Assembly: GCA_029449245.1 (NCBI GenBank)
Contig: JANATF010000005.1
Span: forward strand, 2,108,001 to 2,172,000
DNA: 64,000 nt
Direction: 5' to 3'
From: Mortierella alpina
Lineage: Eukaryota > Mortierellomycota > Mortierellomycetes > Mortierellales > Mortierellaceae
A model generated the notes under the pieces. It searched no databases. It was given only the letters and a program-made list of their open reading frames with translations, and had not been told where the DNA came from. Both the position numbers and the translations under genes were made by a program. Shown one piece after another: positions 13,421 through 25,019 of this stretch. The stretch's first letter is position 1; the number at the start of each line of letters is the position of its first letter.

Positions 13421-15878
13421 CTATTTACCACTACCGTTCACACGCCCACCGCTGCCATGGCCGTTCCTCTGCTGCTGATGCCCCGATCCTGTGGCGCCAA
13501 AATAAGGGACCGACTTTGGGAGTGCCAACTGTGTTCGGAACTTGAATTCTGCGAGAATGGGAACGTGGTCCGAGGGGAAGTGTGCGTTGGGGAATCCTAC
13601 GCAGCGGCTCATGTACTCCTTCTCGACTCCTCCCAAGAGTCCCAGAACAGACAGGTGATTGGAAGAGTAATAAATATAATCAATCACAGCCGCGAATGCC
13701 GGTGTGAAGTTGGTGAAAGGCAGCTCGTTCACCTGGCTATACGAGGATCGCAGACTCATCTTGTGCGAGAGTCCCTCGGAGGTGTAAGTGCCGTAAGCAT
13801 GGTCTCCAAAGTCATCATGACCCTGTGCGACCGTGCCCTTGGTCAGGAACTCGTATACGCCCGAATCCGGTTCCGAGTTGAAATCCCCGCAAATCAGCGT
13901 CGGCAACTTGCCGCCCGATGCACTCGACATCTGTGGCGCACTTGATCCTGAAACAGGCAAATGGGCCCATTGGGTTGATAGTTTATCCAGCTCGTCCATC
14001 AGCATGGCCACTTGGACCAACTTGACGTCCTTAAACGTTGGATCCCAATGAATGTGCGTGTTGGCTACAACAACGCGGTTCTTGGTCTCCTTGTGCTCCA
14101 ATAGAATCACGACCGAGATATTGTCCTTTGTCATGACACGGTTGAAAATATCCTCTGTCTTCCTGAAGTCAGGTCTCTGCAAAGCGATGTGGTTGAATTC
14201 CACAAGGTGCTTGTCAATCAAGTTGAACCTATAGCAATATGACAAATGAACAGAATTAGGACTGAGCTGTACTTGGGCACTATGGCGAAGAGCCATTCTA
14301 ATCCCTCTGTGGACAACTTACTTGGAGGCCTTGAAGAATGTTGCACACCCATCAACGCTCCTGCGGTCCTTCTCGGGCATGGTTTTGGCACGAGATTTTG
14401 GCCAGAAAACACTGTCATAATCCGCTTGCTGCTTCATTTGATCTTTAAAGTAGTCGTCATATTGTCCAGATTCAATTTCCTGCCAATTTCCAGATCAATC
14501 AAGTTAGTGAATATGCAACAGCACATAAGACCAATATGAATGCCGAGGGATAATTGTGCAATTACCTGGAGGCAGACAACATCAGCGCTATACGCGAGTA
14601 CTTCCTGCAAGATCAATTCCTTGCGATACTCCCAAGCAAGAGCCCAAGATGGTGTGTATCCGTACATCTGAGGCGTGGCGTACTTCTCCGCTAAAATGTT
14701 GTAGCAGAATACTGTAAATGCATCGGCTCCCGTGGCAGAGGCAGCGGTGCTGTTGTCCTCCAGCATGATCCATTCTCTCTCTGGCGGTGGCAAAGGAACT
14801 AAATATACAAGATATATAAGACACTGAGGTCAGGATTTCTTCCCATTCTTTTGTACATGCGCATTCGTCCAAGCTGTCGGTCAATCCACCAACGTGTACC
14901 TTGACAATTCTCGCGCAGGTAGGTGATCACGGAGCTTGTGCCGTCCTGTTGAAGCAAGTTCTTCAGGCTCTCGTTCAAGGGGTTGCCTTCGAGCGCCAGG
15001 ACCTCGAGTTGATAAAGGGTACCCATTTCAGGCGGCAAGGTCACCAAACCATTGTCCACCAATAGCAATTCCTTGAGGTTTGTGAGCATTCCGATTTCAG
15101 GCGGAACGGACGTCAGTTTGTTTCCAGATGCATCAAGGATGGTCAGCCCGCTCAATCGACTGATCTCGGGCAAGAGATAGTGCAGGTTGTTATGGTTGAC
15201 ATAGAGAGCTGTCAGAAATGAGTAGCCGAAAAGTTCTTTGCTCAGGTTCTTAAGTCCCATGCCGCCGAGATCGAGGACTTTCCAGGGCTGAGAAGCAGAG
15301 TCCTGACCAGCGTTCTTATCCCCTGCCACTGCTTCGCCATTGACTGCTCCTGCGCTTCCTGCCTTGGTGGGGTTGTTTGGATCTGTAATGGTGATAGCTG
15401 AGCTGACATTCGTGCTTCTAGCAACCGCTGCAGCGGCTCTAGCTCTATAGTGAGGGGTCGCTGACTGGCGCGAGACGTTTGCATAATGCAGTTGCTGTTG
15501 ATAATGATTGGTGGCCGATCCCAGCTGTGGTGTCAAGGATGCTGGGATTGAGGCAGGCGAGGAGACACCCGGCTGCTGGTGAACCTGACCTGGGAGACCA
15601 TGCTGCTGATGGTGCAGATGGCTCAGAGTCTGATGTTGTTGCTGCTGCTGCGATTGCTGCTGTTGATGCTGCTGAAACTTCTGAGCGAGGTTGAGCTGGA
15701 CTGGGTACCGCGGCATGCCAGCGTTGTACATCCCTGGCCCAAGGTGGTAGCCTGACGAGGTCGGGGGTCCGACGAGCGAGGATGCCGAACCTTGGGCGGG
15801 CGAGTAGAGCGGCGAAGCTGAGTTGGGCCCATTCGACATGGACTGGTAGAGGATAGGGTTGTAGTGTTGCTCGGCCAT
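13421..15878 (-). CDS. CCR4: CCR4 mRNA deadenylase (CCR4-NOT catalytic subunit)
   Basis: On the minus strand the exons are 15878-14900, 14798-14566, 14479-14322 and 14228-13421, giving 725 residues. The N-terminal 200 residues are Gln/His/Pro-rich. Residues about 215-310 form leucine-rich repeats (LTILDASGNKLTSVPPEIGM and similar), the surface that binds the NOT1/CAF1 module. From about residue 345 an endonuclease/exonuclease/phosphatase fold follows: FCYNILAEKYAT, the catalytic Glu at the CLQ-E junction of exons 2 and 3, CGDFNSEPDSGVYEFL, and HFPSDHVPI at the end. These are the Mg2+-binding and catalytic residues of the family. The enzyme shortens mRNA poly(A) tails in the cytoplasm. All four exon phases agree. 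Confidence 0.95.
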
Positions 15879-18800
15879 TGCTCCGGCCAGTGAGAGGGTG
15901 ATGCTTCCGTGTGTGGTTGTAATGAGGTTTTGTGGATGCGACTATTCCATGCAGCTTGCCGTCTGTGCTCGCTTTTTTATATTTTTTTTTGGTCCTTGCC
16001 TTCCTTGCGGCGTGGTTGTGCAAGCAAAGAGAGAGACGGAGAGCGAGAGAGGAGGGTTCTATTCTGAGGCAGAGGCAAGCGACGGGTGAATTAGTACTGC
16101 GCTGTCTGCTTCTCATCAATCGGATGATGGCTATGGAGACCCTCCTTGCCAAGGAGGGATCTTCTCCTTGCGTGCAGACCCGCTGGCCAAAAAACGATGC
16201 TGCCCAAGCTCTAGCGACTAAGGCAGCAGATAGAAACGATTGTCTGGGTGCTAGTGGTGCCCGCAGGACTGTCCACATGCTTACATTCAAAGGCAGCAGC
16301 AGACATGGGCAATGATCTTGGCAGGGATAGAGTTTGGGGGAACAAAAGGGTCATTGAAGAGGATCACAAAGAGCTGCGAGGGTCAGAGGGATTTAAATGT
16401 GTCTCAACGTCACACGCCGGGAAATAAATGCCCCCACTGACCATCTCAAGTCGAGTAAACACGCGGGTGCACTGCACACCAACAGTGTCGGCACGATAGA
16501 CTGCAGGGCATACACGCGTATCGCTATCATACATCCACTACTCCCTGACCAAACGCCCCATAGGCAATTGCTCACGCTCACCGCCGTCGCGTGTTTTGTG
16601 GCCTTGCTGCCGAGAAAAAGAACAAGTGAAAGACATCAAAAGAAGGGAAAGGAAACAGTAAGGGTTTGAGATCGGAGCTCTTGCTTGAGCCTATGCGCGT
16701 GGCAGAACAGAGGACCCACAACTAAAATGGACTCCAAACCAGCTGGTTCACATGAGAGCTGCAAAGGGCTGTCGTCAACTTGTGGAGGAGGAGAAGGGTA
16801 TGCGGTTCAAAGTACACTGCGGTCGTATCGAGACATTTGCTCAGTACGCTAGACCTGTGTTTTGCCACGAATTGTAGTTTACGTTGGACGATAAGGCGAA
16901 GACATTGTGAATCGGCTCCTGGTTCCATGGTTGCCACATATCCCTATACTCTTTCACCATACCACTTGAGCTATCACGGTATGCGTACGCACTTGTGAGA
17001 TCTTAAAACGCCTTACACGACCACGGCTAATTCATCGATGCACTTTTCATAGGATGTTGGGTACGAAGACGATCAAAGGGTCACGAAAGCCTTTTCTGAG
17101 CGCGCAGAGGGTCTGTTCGTGTTACCAATCTTGCTGAGAATAGTGGCATGATCCGCAAGGGATTGCAACGTACAAGAGCGCGAACCGAGACGGCTAGTAA
17201 TATTTGTTATTTTCGGGCCCGTTCTTACAAGACACACTGAGGCCAATTTATTAAACAATGGCTCGCATGGTACCTGTTGATGGTACCGCCTCCTTACCCT
17301 GCAGTCTGCTCAATGACACATATCTCTATCATCCACGCTGAATGCCCTGCACACGGAGGCTGTATGAAGTCTTAATCTCACCCGGACCATCCTAACGGAT
17401 GAATGCTTTGAAATGACTGGATACTAGTCCTCGGCTGTATCATGACGTTGCTGTTGAAGTATACCTCAGCATGGATGCTTACTCCCCCCTCATTTATGTC
17501 AAATGTGAACGATACGCGGTCATAGCCTGCATCAATGTTTACTTTGAGATAGGCAACAGCCAGAGCGAGGTCTGTATAGACGCTTTGGTGACCATCATCA
17601 ACCAGTTCCCTGCCAGGACTCAGTTTTCGAATGGATCGCGGCACATACCATAGAAGACGTAAATGGTATACTGTTCTGCATGCGCGATGGAACAGACCAC
17701 CGTGTAAGAAAAAAAACCTAAAGCCGCCGGTCTTCCAGAAAGCCGGGGTCTCACCTGGATAGTGGCTGAACACTCGGCAACACGCGGCAGTTCCCTTGGT
17801 CCGTCGGGCGCTTTCTGGAGACGACATATTTTGTCAAGTGTCTGATCCATGAAGGACGGTTTCAGTTTGGCTGCACGGGCGCCGAAATGCAAGAGAAAAG
17901 AGAGAAGAGATAACAGGCGAAATCGCCTACTGTGTGCGTATCTATTTGGGCGGAGTCCAAGGCTGCTTCTGGTATCAAGGTGGACTCTGTACAGTACATG
18001 TGCTGCACAGTGGTGATGGCACTGATGGTCACCTTCTATGTCTTTTCGACCAAGCGCTCCAACAGATGCTCAGAAGCAGGTCGGCCAGTTCATGCAGAGA
18101 CATGGAACGCATACTCATACATGTTTGGGCTTAAAAGATCGCACAGCATCGACCCGGAGATATTTCATGACTACCGTTGTCGACGACCGAAGCAGTGGGA
18201 TATGCCACCGTTATCGGGCGAAGAAGGAGCTCACCGGAGAGGCACTTGACTCCTATTCGCCGGAGGACTTTTAAGGCTGTCTCGCTGGCCTATGAATTAA
18301 ATCCCAGTCTGTGCTGAGAAGCACACTGTGCCCCCCTCTCTGCCTTAATCCCATGATTTTCGCGGGGTCATACTTGAAAGTGGGCTAACGTTGAGGTTAT
18401 CTGCCTTCTCCATATTTTCTTTGTTTTGGAAACCCGCTTGTCGGGGCACGGAGACCAAATACATAGATATCGCTGTCAAACAGAACCCTGGGTCCACAAT
18501 CCTTCCTCCCCGCAGGCAAGTCTGGAGAAGTGGATGTCTCGAATGAAACACACTTTCCAAGTACTTTACAACAGCAGCAAATACAGCGAGCCTCTCCCCA
18601 TCGTCCCCATCGTGGAGCGGAGTTCGTTTGCCACGCTATCAGCCCATGACGATGAGCAGCAGGCTGAGTTTACATATTCATTCACGATCAGTCTTATCCC
18701 CCGAGAGCAAGTAACCCACAGTGTGTGAAGTACATGTACATACTCTACTGTCTTCCCTGCAGATACGGGCTGCCAGACAATACGAAAACAGATGTAGCAT

Positions 18801-19792
18801 AATAGGAAAAGGGCTACAGAGCAAAAATGACCTTGGACTAGTTCATCATGCAAAAGGATACTGAAGGGTCTCAACTGAGCAACCCGGGAGCTGTATCTTT
18901 CAGCCAAGGCACAGAAACATGGCATCGCAAAAACGCGCTTGTGTGTCAGCGTAACCATACTCTTCAACGACAAGGGCCTGACTTTTTATCTCTCCAACAC
19001 TCAGTACAATAGCCCTCGTAAATGGAGAGGCGAGGTTCGAGGCATTGCATGGTCCAAGCTGGAATATTCTTTCCATTCCTCTCTTCTTGTTCTTGAACAC
19101 CTCCTTGGATTTCTCAGTCCTCTTTTCAACCAAACTGGTCTGGTGCACGGCCAAGAGGATACTAAGCGTCTGCTATCTCCCAAGCTGGAGCCCCATGGCG
19201 GTTTCATATCTGGTTGACTCGGCCTCGGTCGAGCATGGAAGTTCTCTTGAGGAAGGAGAACCGCAAAGACATGTGTACTTTTTGCAGCTGCAATGCTCGT
19301 CATCAAGGTCGCCAGCACAAAAGCCAAGGTGGTGTCACCGAGTCGACATGGAAAAGAACGAAGGCACCAGTAACCTTGTGTTGGTGGTGTGAGCGAACGC
19401 AGGTGGGTGCCCAATGTTGACACCATGGGGGGAAATGGCGTTTTATGCTGCAAGTGTGCGGTGTGGTCTATGGGTGTACAATGAACGTGCTCTTTTCCCC
19501 TCCTTTCCGACCCCACAACAAACAAACAATCCGACAAACCGACGAGATGTTCGCATCAGGCCGCATACGGATGTCCCACATGCAAAATCAGACACAACAA
19601 AACCTGCAGAGGAGCGAAAAATAGACGAGAGCTCTTATCTCTGAAGGAATGAATGGAATGGACTACATACTGTTGTACTCTCTGACCCTGAAGAAATTTT
19701 TCTCTGCTCGCCAGCACACAGACGCTCCTATTGAACGCCTATTCAATCGAGAATCGGCCGCAGAAGGGCGAGAGATAAGGATGTGCACTGGG
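15879..19792. other. Long intergenic region between CCR4 and zinc-finger gene
   Basis: Upstream side of CCR4 plus about 3 kb without a confident gene. One coding-like stretch on the minus strand (17380-17850) is listed separately. Otherwise I see only short, unconserved open frames. Confidence 0.45.
17380..17850 (-). other. Coding-like stretch, possible small gene
   Basis: On the minus strand an ATG at 17850 opens MDQTLDKICRLQKAP and continues to a good donor (CAG|GTGAG near 17756). Further on, a stretch near 17610-17400 reads ELVDDGHQSVYTDLALAVAY and continues with a balanced, protein-like composition to a stop. I could not join the two parts with phase-consistent splice sites, so this may be a small spliced gene, a decayed one, or chance. 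No family recognised. Confidence 0.2.
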
Positions 19793-19800
19793 TATAAAAG
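19793..19800 (+). promoter_or_regulatory. TATA box of zinc-finger gene
   Basis: TATAAAAG about 165 bp before the chosen ATG at 19963, followed by a CT-rich leader. Confidence 0.6.
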
Positions 19801-19962
19801 CACAAGGCACAGACGCCTCGCTTTCTCACACCTTTCTCATCTTTCTGCCGTCGTCCTATCCTCTTGCGCCCTTTCTCTGTCCATCGTCGCTCTTCTCTGA
19901 CTCTTGCAGCTTCTTCTTGCAGCTTCTTCTTCCAGCAGCCCCCACATACCCTCGCGCTCCTC

Positions 19963-20871
19963 ATGCTCACCTCCATCCACGCAGCCGCAGACTCGCTTCT
20001 CTCGCTCGCCTCCACCTCCACAGACCCATCGTCGCCCGTCCCTATGAAGCCCAAGTCTGCACCCAAACAAAAGCGCTCCTCCAGCGCCTCCTCGACCCGA
20101 AGCAGTGGAGAGGACGCTCCCCGCCCCTACAAGTGCCACCTCTGCCCTAAATCCTTCCATCGCCTCGAGCACCAGACCCGCCACATCCGCACGCACACCG
20201 GCGAGCGTCCTCACCAGTGCACGTTCGCAACCTGCCAGAAGCGTTTCTCTCGCTCTGACGAGTTGACGAGACACATGCGCATCCACACCACTGCCAAAGT
20301 GCGAAAGGAACGCTCCACACCTTCCTCGGCGTCCCGTGCATCCTCCCCTGCTGCCCATGGAGCGATGAAGTCCTTTATGAAGATGGCCATGACAGGAGAG
20401 AACAGCAGCATGGAGCCAGCATCGCCCTCGCTTTCGCCCTCCCCTCGCATGGCCTCGTCCTTGCGAATGTCGCCCTACCCCATGTTCGCCAAGAGAGAAC
20501 ACCAGCAACTTTACGTGCAGCAGCCTTCGCCCCCAGCCTCCGCCAACTGCTCGCCCGTGTCGATGCTCCTGTCTGATTCTGAGTCTGATACCGCAGCCTC
20601 GCCCCTCTTCACACCGGAGTCCTCGCCTGTGCCCATGGCTGTTCATGCGTCGGCGCAGTACTACAGCGGTTACACCTGCAGCAATGGTTATCTGCAACCG
20701 CAGTCTTATCAGCACTCACTCGAGTTTCCCAAGATGACCAGCGACGCAGCCCAGCGTCACCACCAGCACACCTACAGCAATGCACTTCCCGTCCTGGCCC
20801 CCCTGCGTGCTTCCCAACAGCCTGCAACCCTGCCTCCAATCTCGGCCTTGATGAAGTCTCTGTGCCTCTGA
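19963..20871 (+). CDS. C2H2 zinc-finger transcription factor, Mig1/CreA-like
   Basis: Single exon, 302 residues. Residues about 50-110 hold two adjacent C2H2 fingers: [20 protein letters not shown], linker HTGERPH, then [20 protein letters not shown]. The RLEHQTRH and RSDELTRH recognition helices are those of the Mig1/CreA/EGR group, which bind GC-rich sites (SYGGRG-type); members repress genes in glucose. The rest is Ser/Pro-rich and disordered. The start is the first ATG; the frame is open further upstream but only from non-ATG codons. A repressor role is inferred from the fingers alone; other two-finger regulators share them. Confidence 0.85.
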   Translation: MLTSIHAAADSLLSLASTSTDPSSPVPMKPKSAPKQKRSSSASSTRSSGEDAPRPYKCHLCPKSFHRLEHQTRHIRTHTGERPHQCTFATCQKRFSRSDELTRHMRIHTTAKVRKERSTPSSASRASSPAAHGAMKSFMKMAMTGENSSMEPASPSLSPSPRMASSLRMSPYPMFAKREHQQLYVQQPSPPASANCSPVSMLLSDSESDTAASPLFTPESSPVPMAVHASAQYYSGYTCSNGYLQPQSYQHSLEFPKMTSDAAQRHHQHTYSNALPVLAPLRASQQPATLPPISALMKSLCL

Positions 20872-21703
20872 AAGAACAAAAAAAAATCATATTCCCGGTA
20901 GTGCTCACCCTCCTTCCATGCACATCATATCTTATTTCTTTTCTTACTTTGGCCACCTTTTGCATTGCCTGTAACATTGCTGTACATAACCCCCCTCTTA
21001 TCCCCCCATGCTACATTATATTTGCGTCCATCCCACTGCTCTTTTTTTTTCTTGCTGCTACCGCTGCAGTACCATATTGCTCAAGTATTCATAGCCTCAA
21101 CACACATGTAACAACATAATAAATTATAATATGAACGCGAATTGCTCTTCCGCATGTCTACTCCTCCGTGGGTTGAGTCTTCACCTTTTGAAAGTCATGC
21201 ATATGCACCAGATATCTTTCGTATATCACCTTTTGCAAGGATAATCTCATCCGTTTTCGCGTTTTGTCATACAGCAACCCTATCCACTCATGCCAATTAT
21301 CAAATGTATTGTGCAAGAGTACACGCAATTGTGTAGACCCATTGCCCACCCCTCTCATCGAACAGACATGCCATCGATTGCATCGTACTCTCTTACTCAA
21401 CCGCTGTTTCATAGAAAACTAGAAGCCGGCAAGAAACTAAACACCCCTAGAGCCCTCTCAGGAACACTCATGAAACAAGTAGCGTTCGAAAGCAAGCTGG
21501 TAAGGCAAGCTCAAGCAAACGGGAAAACCGCAACGATAGAAAGACTCCGCACTAAGTAGGGGTTTTTACCCTTTTATTGCTTGAATCAAACAAAGAAAGG
21601 GAGAAAAACTTCCCGCCCGGCCAAAAGAGATGGATGGGGTGCGGTCAAAAACCACGGTGTTTTATCCAACTTGTATCAAAACGGAAGACAATACAGAGAG
21701 TAT
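20872..21703. other. Convergent 3' region, zinc finger / eL29
   Basis: AT-rich after the stop, with an ATAATAAATTATAATA stretch at about 21115-21130 likely to include polyadenylation signals. No gene seen. Confidence 0.45.
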
Positions 21704-22485
21704 TTAATCCTTCTTGAGGGCATCAGCGGAACCCTTCTTGGCGAAGCGCTGGTTGCGGACGAACTTGGGGCAGACTCCCTTGAGGGAAGGGTGACGCTGG
21801 GACTTCACCTTCTTGATACCATTGCGGTGAGCCTTCTTGTCTATTTAGTTGCCGAAGCAAAGTTGAAAAAATGAGAGGGATCCGTCAGCACATCGTCCCA
21901 TGAAAGACAACAACGTCGACCTCTGTCGTTCCTGTTGACACCGGGTAGTACTGATCACGGCGAGTGTGAGTTTTATGATCCAAGGGCGTGGAGAATGTTT
22001 GTCGCTCGAATATGTCCAAGTAGCCCCCTACGTCAAGCCTTCCTCATCACAATGCACGGTGGCCGTTGCAGATAAGCTGAAGACATGATATTGTGGGCTC
22101 CTCACCGCGCGGGATCACACCAGAGAACCGGGATCGTTGACACAGATCCCTCAGGTCCAGCGTGACCGACGAGCGTTGAATCATCCCATCTTCCTGACAA
22201 GTAACAAATGCGATGCAGCGTCGTAAGCTCAATGTTTTCAAGCAAGGATCCATCCACACACAGGCAAGGAAAAAGGCATAGACTTCGTTCCGGCGTGCCT
22301 TTGCCAAAATCATCTTGGTCCCCGCTCGTTGGATTGCATTCTTTGTCTTTCCATCTGTGAAGTGGTCCAATTAGGTGATCCATCGACTGTACTGATCTCC
22401 TGTTCTCCTGATCTCCTGGTCTGCATCTGCTCAACTCGAAATACATACTCTGGTTGTGGTTGGTGTGGTTCTTGGACTTGGCCAT
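21704..22485 (-). CDS. RPL29: 60S ribosomal protein eL29
   Basis: Exon 1 is 22485-22449 (37 nt) and exon 2 is 21840-21704, giving 57 residues. The sequence starts [12 protein letters not shown], splices in the Asn codon to [11 protein letters not shown], and contains [20 protein letters not shown], which is diagnostic for eL29. It is a small basic protein of the large cytoplasmic subunit; the length is normal for fungi. The intron splits the conserved N-terminal motif and is 608 nt, the longest confidently placed in this window. Confidence 0.97.
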
Positions 22486-23248
22486 TTTACTTTAAGCTGT
22501 AGAGGGAACGCAAGGAAGGAGAGACTGTTAGTGGCGAGTGGCGATCATTCTGATGATAGATGTGGATGAGCTTGGATGTGTGCGGATGGGACAATGCCTC
22601 TATCCTGTTCCTGTGAAGAGTGAAAAACAAAGCTCCTGCTGTCCTGATAGCCTTGTCATTGAGACGCTACACTTTGATGAATGCTGTTTTCCTGAAATCA
22701 AAATCCATCTCAAGGCTGCTCCTCTGCTGCTTAGTCCTGTAGAGGAGTTCCGTTGTCCCACACCAGCTGCAGATCACATCCTGCGGTGCCTCAGCTGTCC
22801 ATTTCTGCCGAAGCCACTGCTGGGTGCCGACGATCTCCCGATGGATGCTGTGGCGGTGGGTACGCATGGATGGATGGCTCTGCTGCATCGATGCACTACC
22901 TCGTGAGATAAGTAATTTAGAGGGAGAGCAAACATCGGCCGGCTGGCCACTCCATATGTCTTCGTGGGTGGCTTGGACAAATCACACTTTCCGCTGTTGC
23001 TTTCCCCCACTCTCCTTTCTAATTTCGGCATACAGGCTGGAGCACTCTGGCGTGTATGCCATAGAAAGGAGAGGGGGCAACGAAGCTACCACAGTAATGG
23101 GATGATCACCCAGTTTATTTGAAAAAGAAGGTGTCGGAAAGGACAGCGATCCTCCCTAACTCTCCTTTATCTATACACCACCTTCCAAGAGTATAGGGGG
23201 TATGGTGCACACCTCCCGAGGGAGTGGAAAAGTCTTGCGCCAAACTAT
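22486..23248. other. Intergenic, eL29 promoter side and 3' side of secreted gene
   Basis: No supported gene. A 122-codon frame at 22538-22906 has no family-like features and no start context. Confidence 0.4.
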
Positions 23249-24471
23249 CTACGCGTCTTCATCCTCATCCTCTTCCTCAGCCATGGCATCATACTCCTCG
23301 GCAAGATCTTCAGCGGCGCCAACAGGGTCAACAGCGACGTGGAGACAGGCCTCCAGAGCGTTAGACATGCTCACAATCAAAGCTAGGTTGGTTTGAGCAA
23401 ACTTTCGAAGATCGTCGTTCTCTGAAGAGAGGTGCATCATCTCGCGCCTATATTGGTCCAGGAGATCACCCGAAAAGATGGGACGCGTGGCTAGGATAGC
23501 ATCGTTTGTGCTTGCAATTGAGCTGGAGTCCATCAGACTCAGGAGCGAGAGGGAACCAGCAGTAACTCTCTTCAAATCCTCTGTGGCGGACTCGGGAACG
23601 GCAGGGCTCTGCTTAATCGAGTCCTTGATCAATGAGCGATAGAGGTCAGCGATGGCACTACATTGTGCCTCTGGCTCTACTTCAGCCTTAGACAACGAAG
23701 GCAGGGACGGGAGCGGGATGGATGGGCCGCACCCCTTCAAAGTCGAAAGAACTTTGAGAATAGTGTCAATGATACTGATGATGGGTTTGACAATGGTTCC
23801 AATGACTGGAATATTGGCAATGGCTTGCAAAGCTGACTTGATCGCGGCGATGGCAGAGGTAAGGGGAGCGGCGACGATCCCCAAAATATTACTAGCGAGC
23901 TCACTGAGCTTTCCCTTGATCTCAGTGCCGATAGTACCTAGAATAGGGACGGCAGTCGCGTTGCTGGTGACAGAGTCCAGACCAGGGACCAACCCAGTGA
24001 GTATTCCCGCAATGTCAGTGCAGTTAGGCTTGGGAATCACCGGTTTTGGAATTGGAATGGGCAAGCCTGATGGAATGGGCAAGCCTGATGGGATGGGCAA
24101 GCCTGATGGGATGGGCAAACCTATTGGAAGTGCATGGGTCGGGAAGAGGAAATCAAAAAACCCCTCTGCCTGGAACTCTGGCTGATCCGTCTGCGCAAGG
24201 ATGGAGGAGCGGTAGTCGAGCTCGCTAACGGTATCCTCAGGTTCATCACGCTGGAGTGCGGCAGCAAAATAGTTCTGGCTTTCTAAAATGGGAGTTTGGG
24301 AGCGTACAAATTATGGAGTCGAACTTAATCATTTGCATGCAGCGGAGCTAGCAGGTTTGCATGACAGCAATGAAGATTTCTTGACGAACCTTTTGGATCT
24401 TGCTGAGGATCAGCCTGCGCAACAAGGCATGCTGCAGCAAGAATACACAGTGTTGTAGCAATTGCCTTCAT
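23249..24471 (-). CDS. Secreted four-cysteine family protein, member 1
   Basis: Exon 1 is 24471-24390 and exon 2 is 24282-23249, giving 371 residues. Residues 1-20 (MKAIATTLCILAAACLVAQA) are a signal peptide; the phase-1 intron follows directly. Then come a VSELDYRSS motif and EFQAEGFFD, a run of four PSGLPI repeats, a hydrophobic helical domain between two Cys (NCT at its start, KGC at its end), and a C-terminal helical domain starting AQCSAIADLYRSLIKDSIKQ, with VPESATEDLKR, LLDQYRREMMHL and SNALEACLHVA. The tail is Glu/Asp-rich. Two homologues lie at 51185-52309 and 53009-54179 with the same intron, motifs and four Cys. No known family recognised; probably an extracellular or cell-wall protein with two disulfides. 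Confidence 0.88.
24056..24125. repeat. 18-nt tandem repeat inside secreted gene
   Basis: About four near-identical copies of an 18-nt unit (ATGGGCAAGCCTGATGGG on the plus strand) encode the repeated PSGLPI hexapeptide of the secreted protein on the minus strand. Copy number could vary between strains. Confidence 0.9.
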
Positions 24472-25019
24472 TATGGTACTTCAATGAGCAGAGGCGAAGA
24501 AAAGATGGCGGTGGAGAGGTAAATGGCGTAGCGGGGCGATCAGGACGATCGCGCCTTTTATCGCCCTGTGTCATATTCCCTCTCACACGTTATCTCTCTC
24601 TCCCTATTTACTCTCTCTATCTCCTTCTACCTTTCTCCCTCCTTCTCACTTTCTCTCTCTCTCTCGTTACTTTTGGACCAGATTAGGGGGCGATCACAGA
24701 GAATGGTCATAGTTAAAAGGAGACTTGCTTGCTGACAGAATATCCAAGGACAACGGACGTGGGTGTAGCTGGGGAAAACACGAAGTAGATCTTTGTACTA
24801 GTCAGTGTTAATGGGGACGTCTTCGTTCCAGACTCTGTGGACAGAACGCCATTACCACTCGCATCAGAATATCAACTCTGTTAGACCCATCGTCATTAGA
24901 AGCACGGACCGCTAGATCGACAAGAAGTCAATTATAGCACGTACCCGTCCCACCTCTCAGATTTCATCGTCCGCAGCGAGGTTCCAATGTGCATTTCCGC
25001 TGTAGAACGTTTGTCACTC
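24472..25019. other. Promoter side of secreted gene and left flank of repeat array
   Basis: A TATA-like GATAAAAGG on the minus strand lies near 24555-24563, about 85 bp before the secreted gene's ATG. A long CT-rich tract (about 24575-24670) follows. No gene. Confidence 0.45.

Noticed and set aside
13163-13945. 260-codon plus-strand frame
   Set aside because: It lies antisense to the last CCR4 exon and has no family features.
20609-20977. Minus-strand frames antisense to the zinc-finger gene
   Set aside because: Shadows of the biased codons of the zinc-finger gene on the other strand.
22035-22052. C/D snoRNA C-box-like GTGATGA in the eL29 intron
   Set aside because: No D box at a suitable distance and no terminal stem; kept only as a reason to test the intron.
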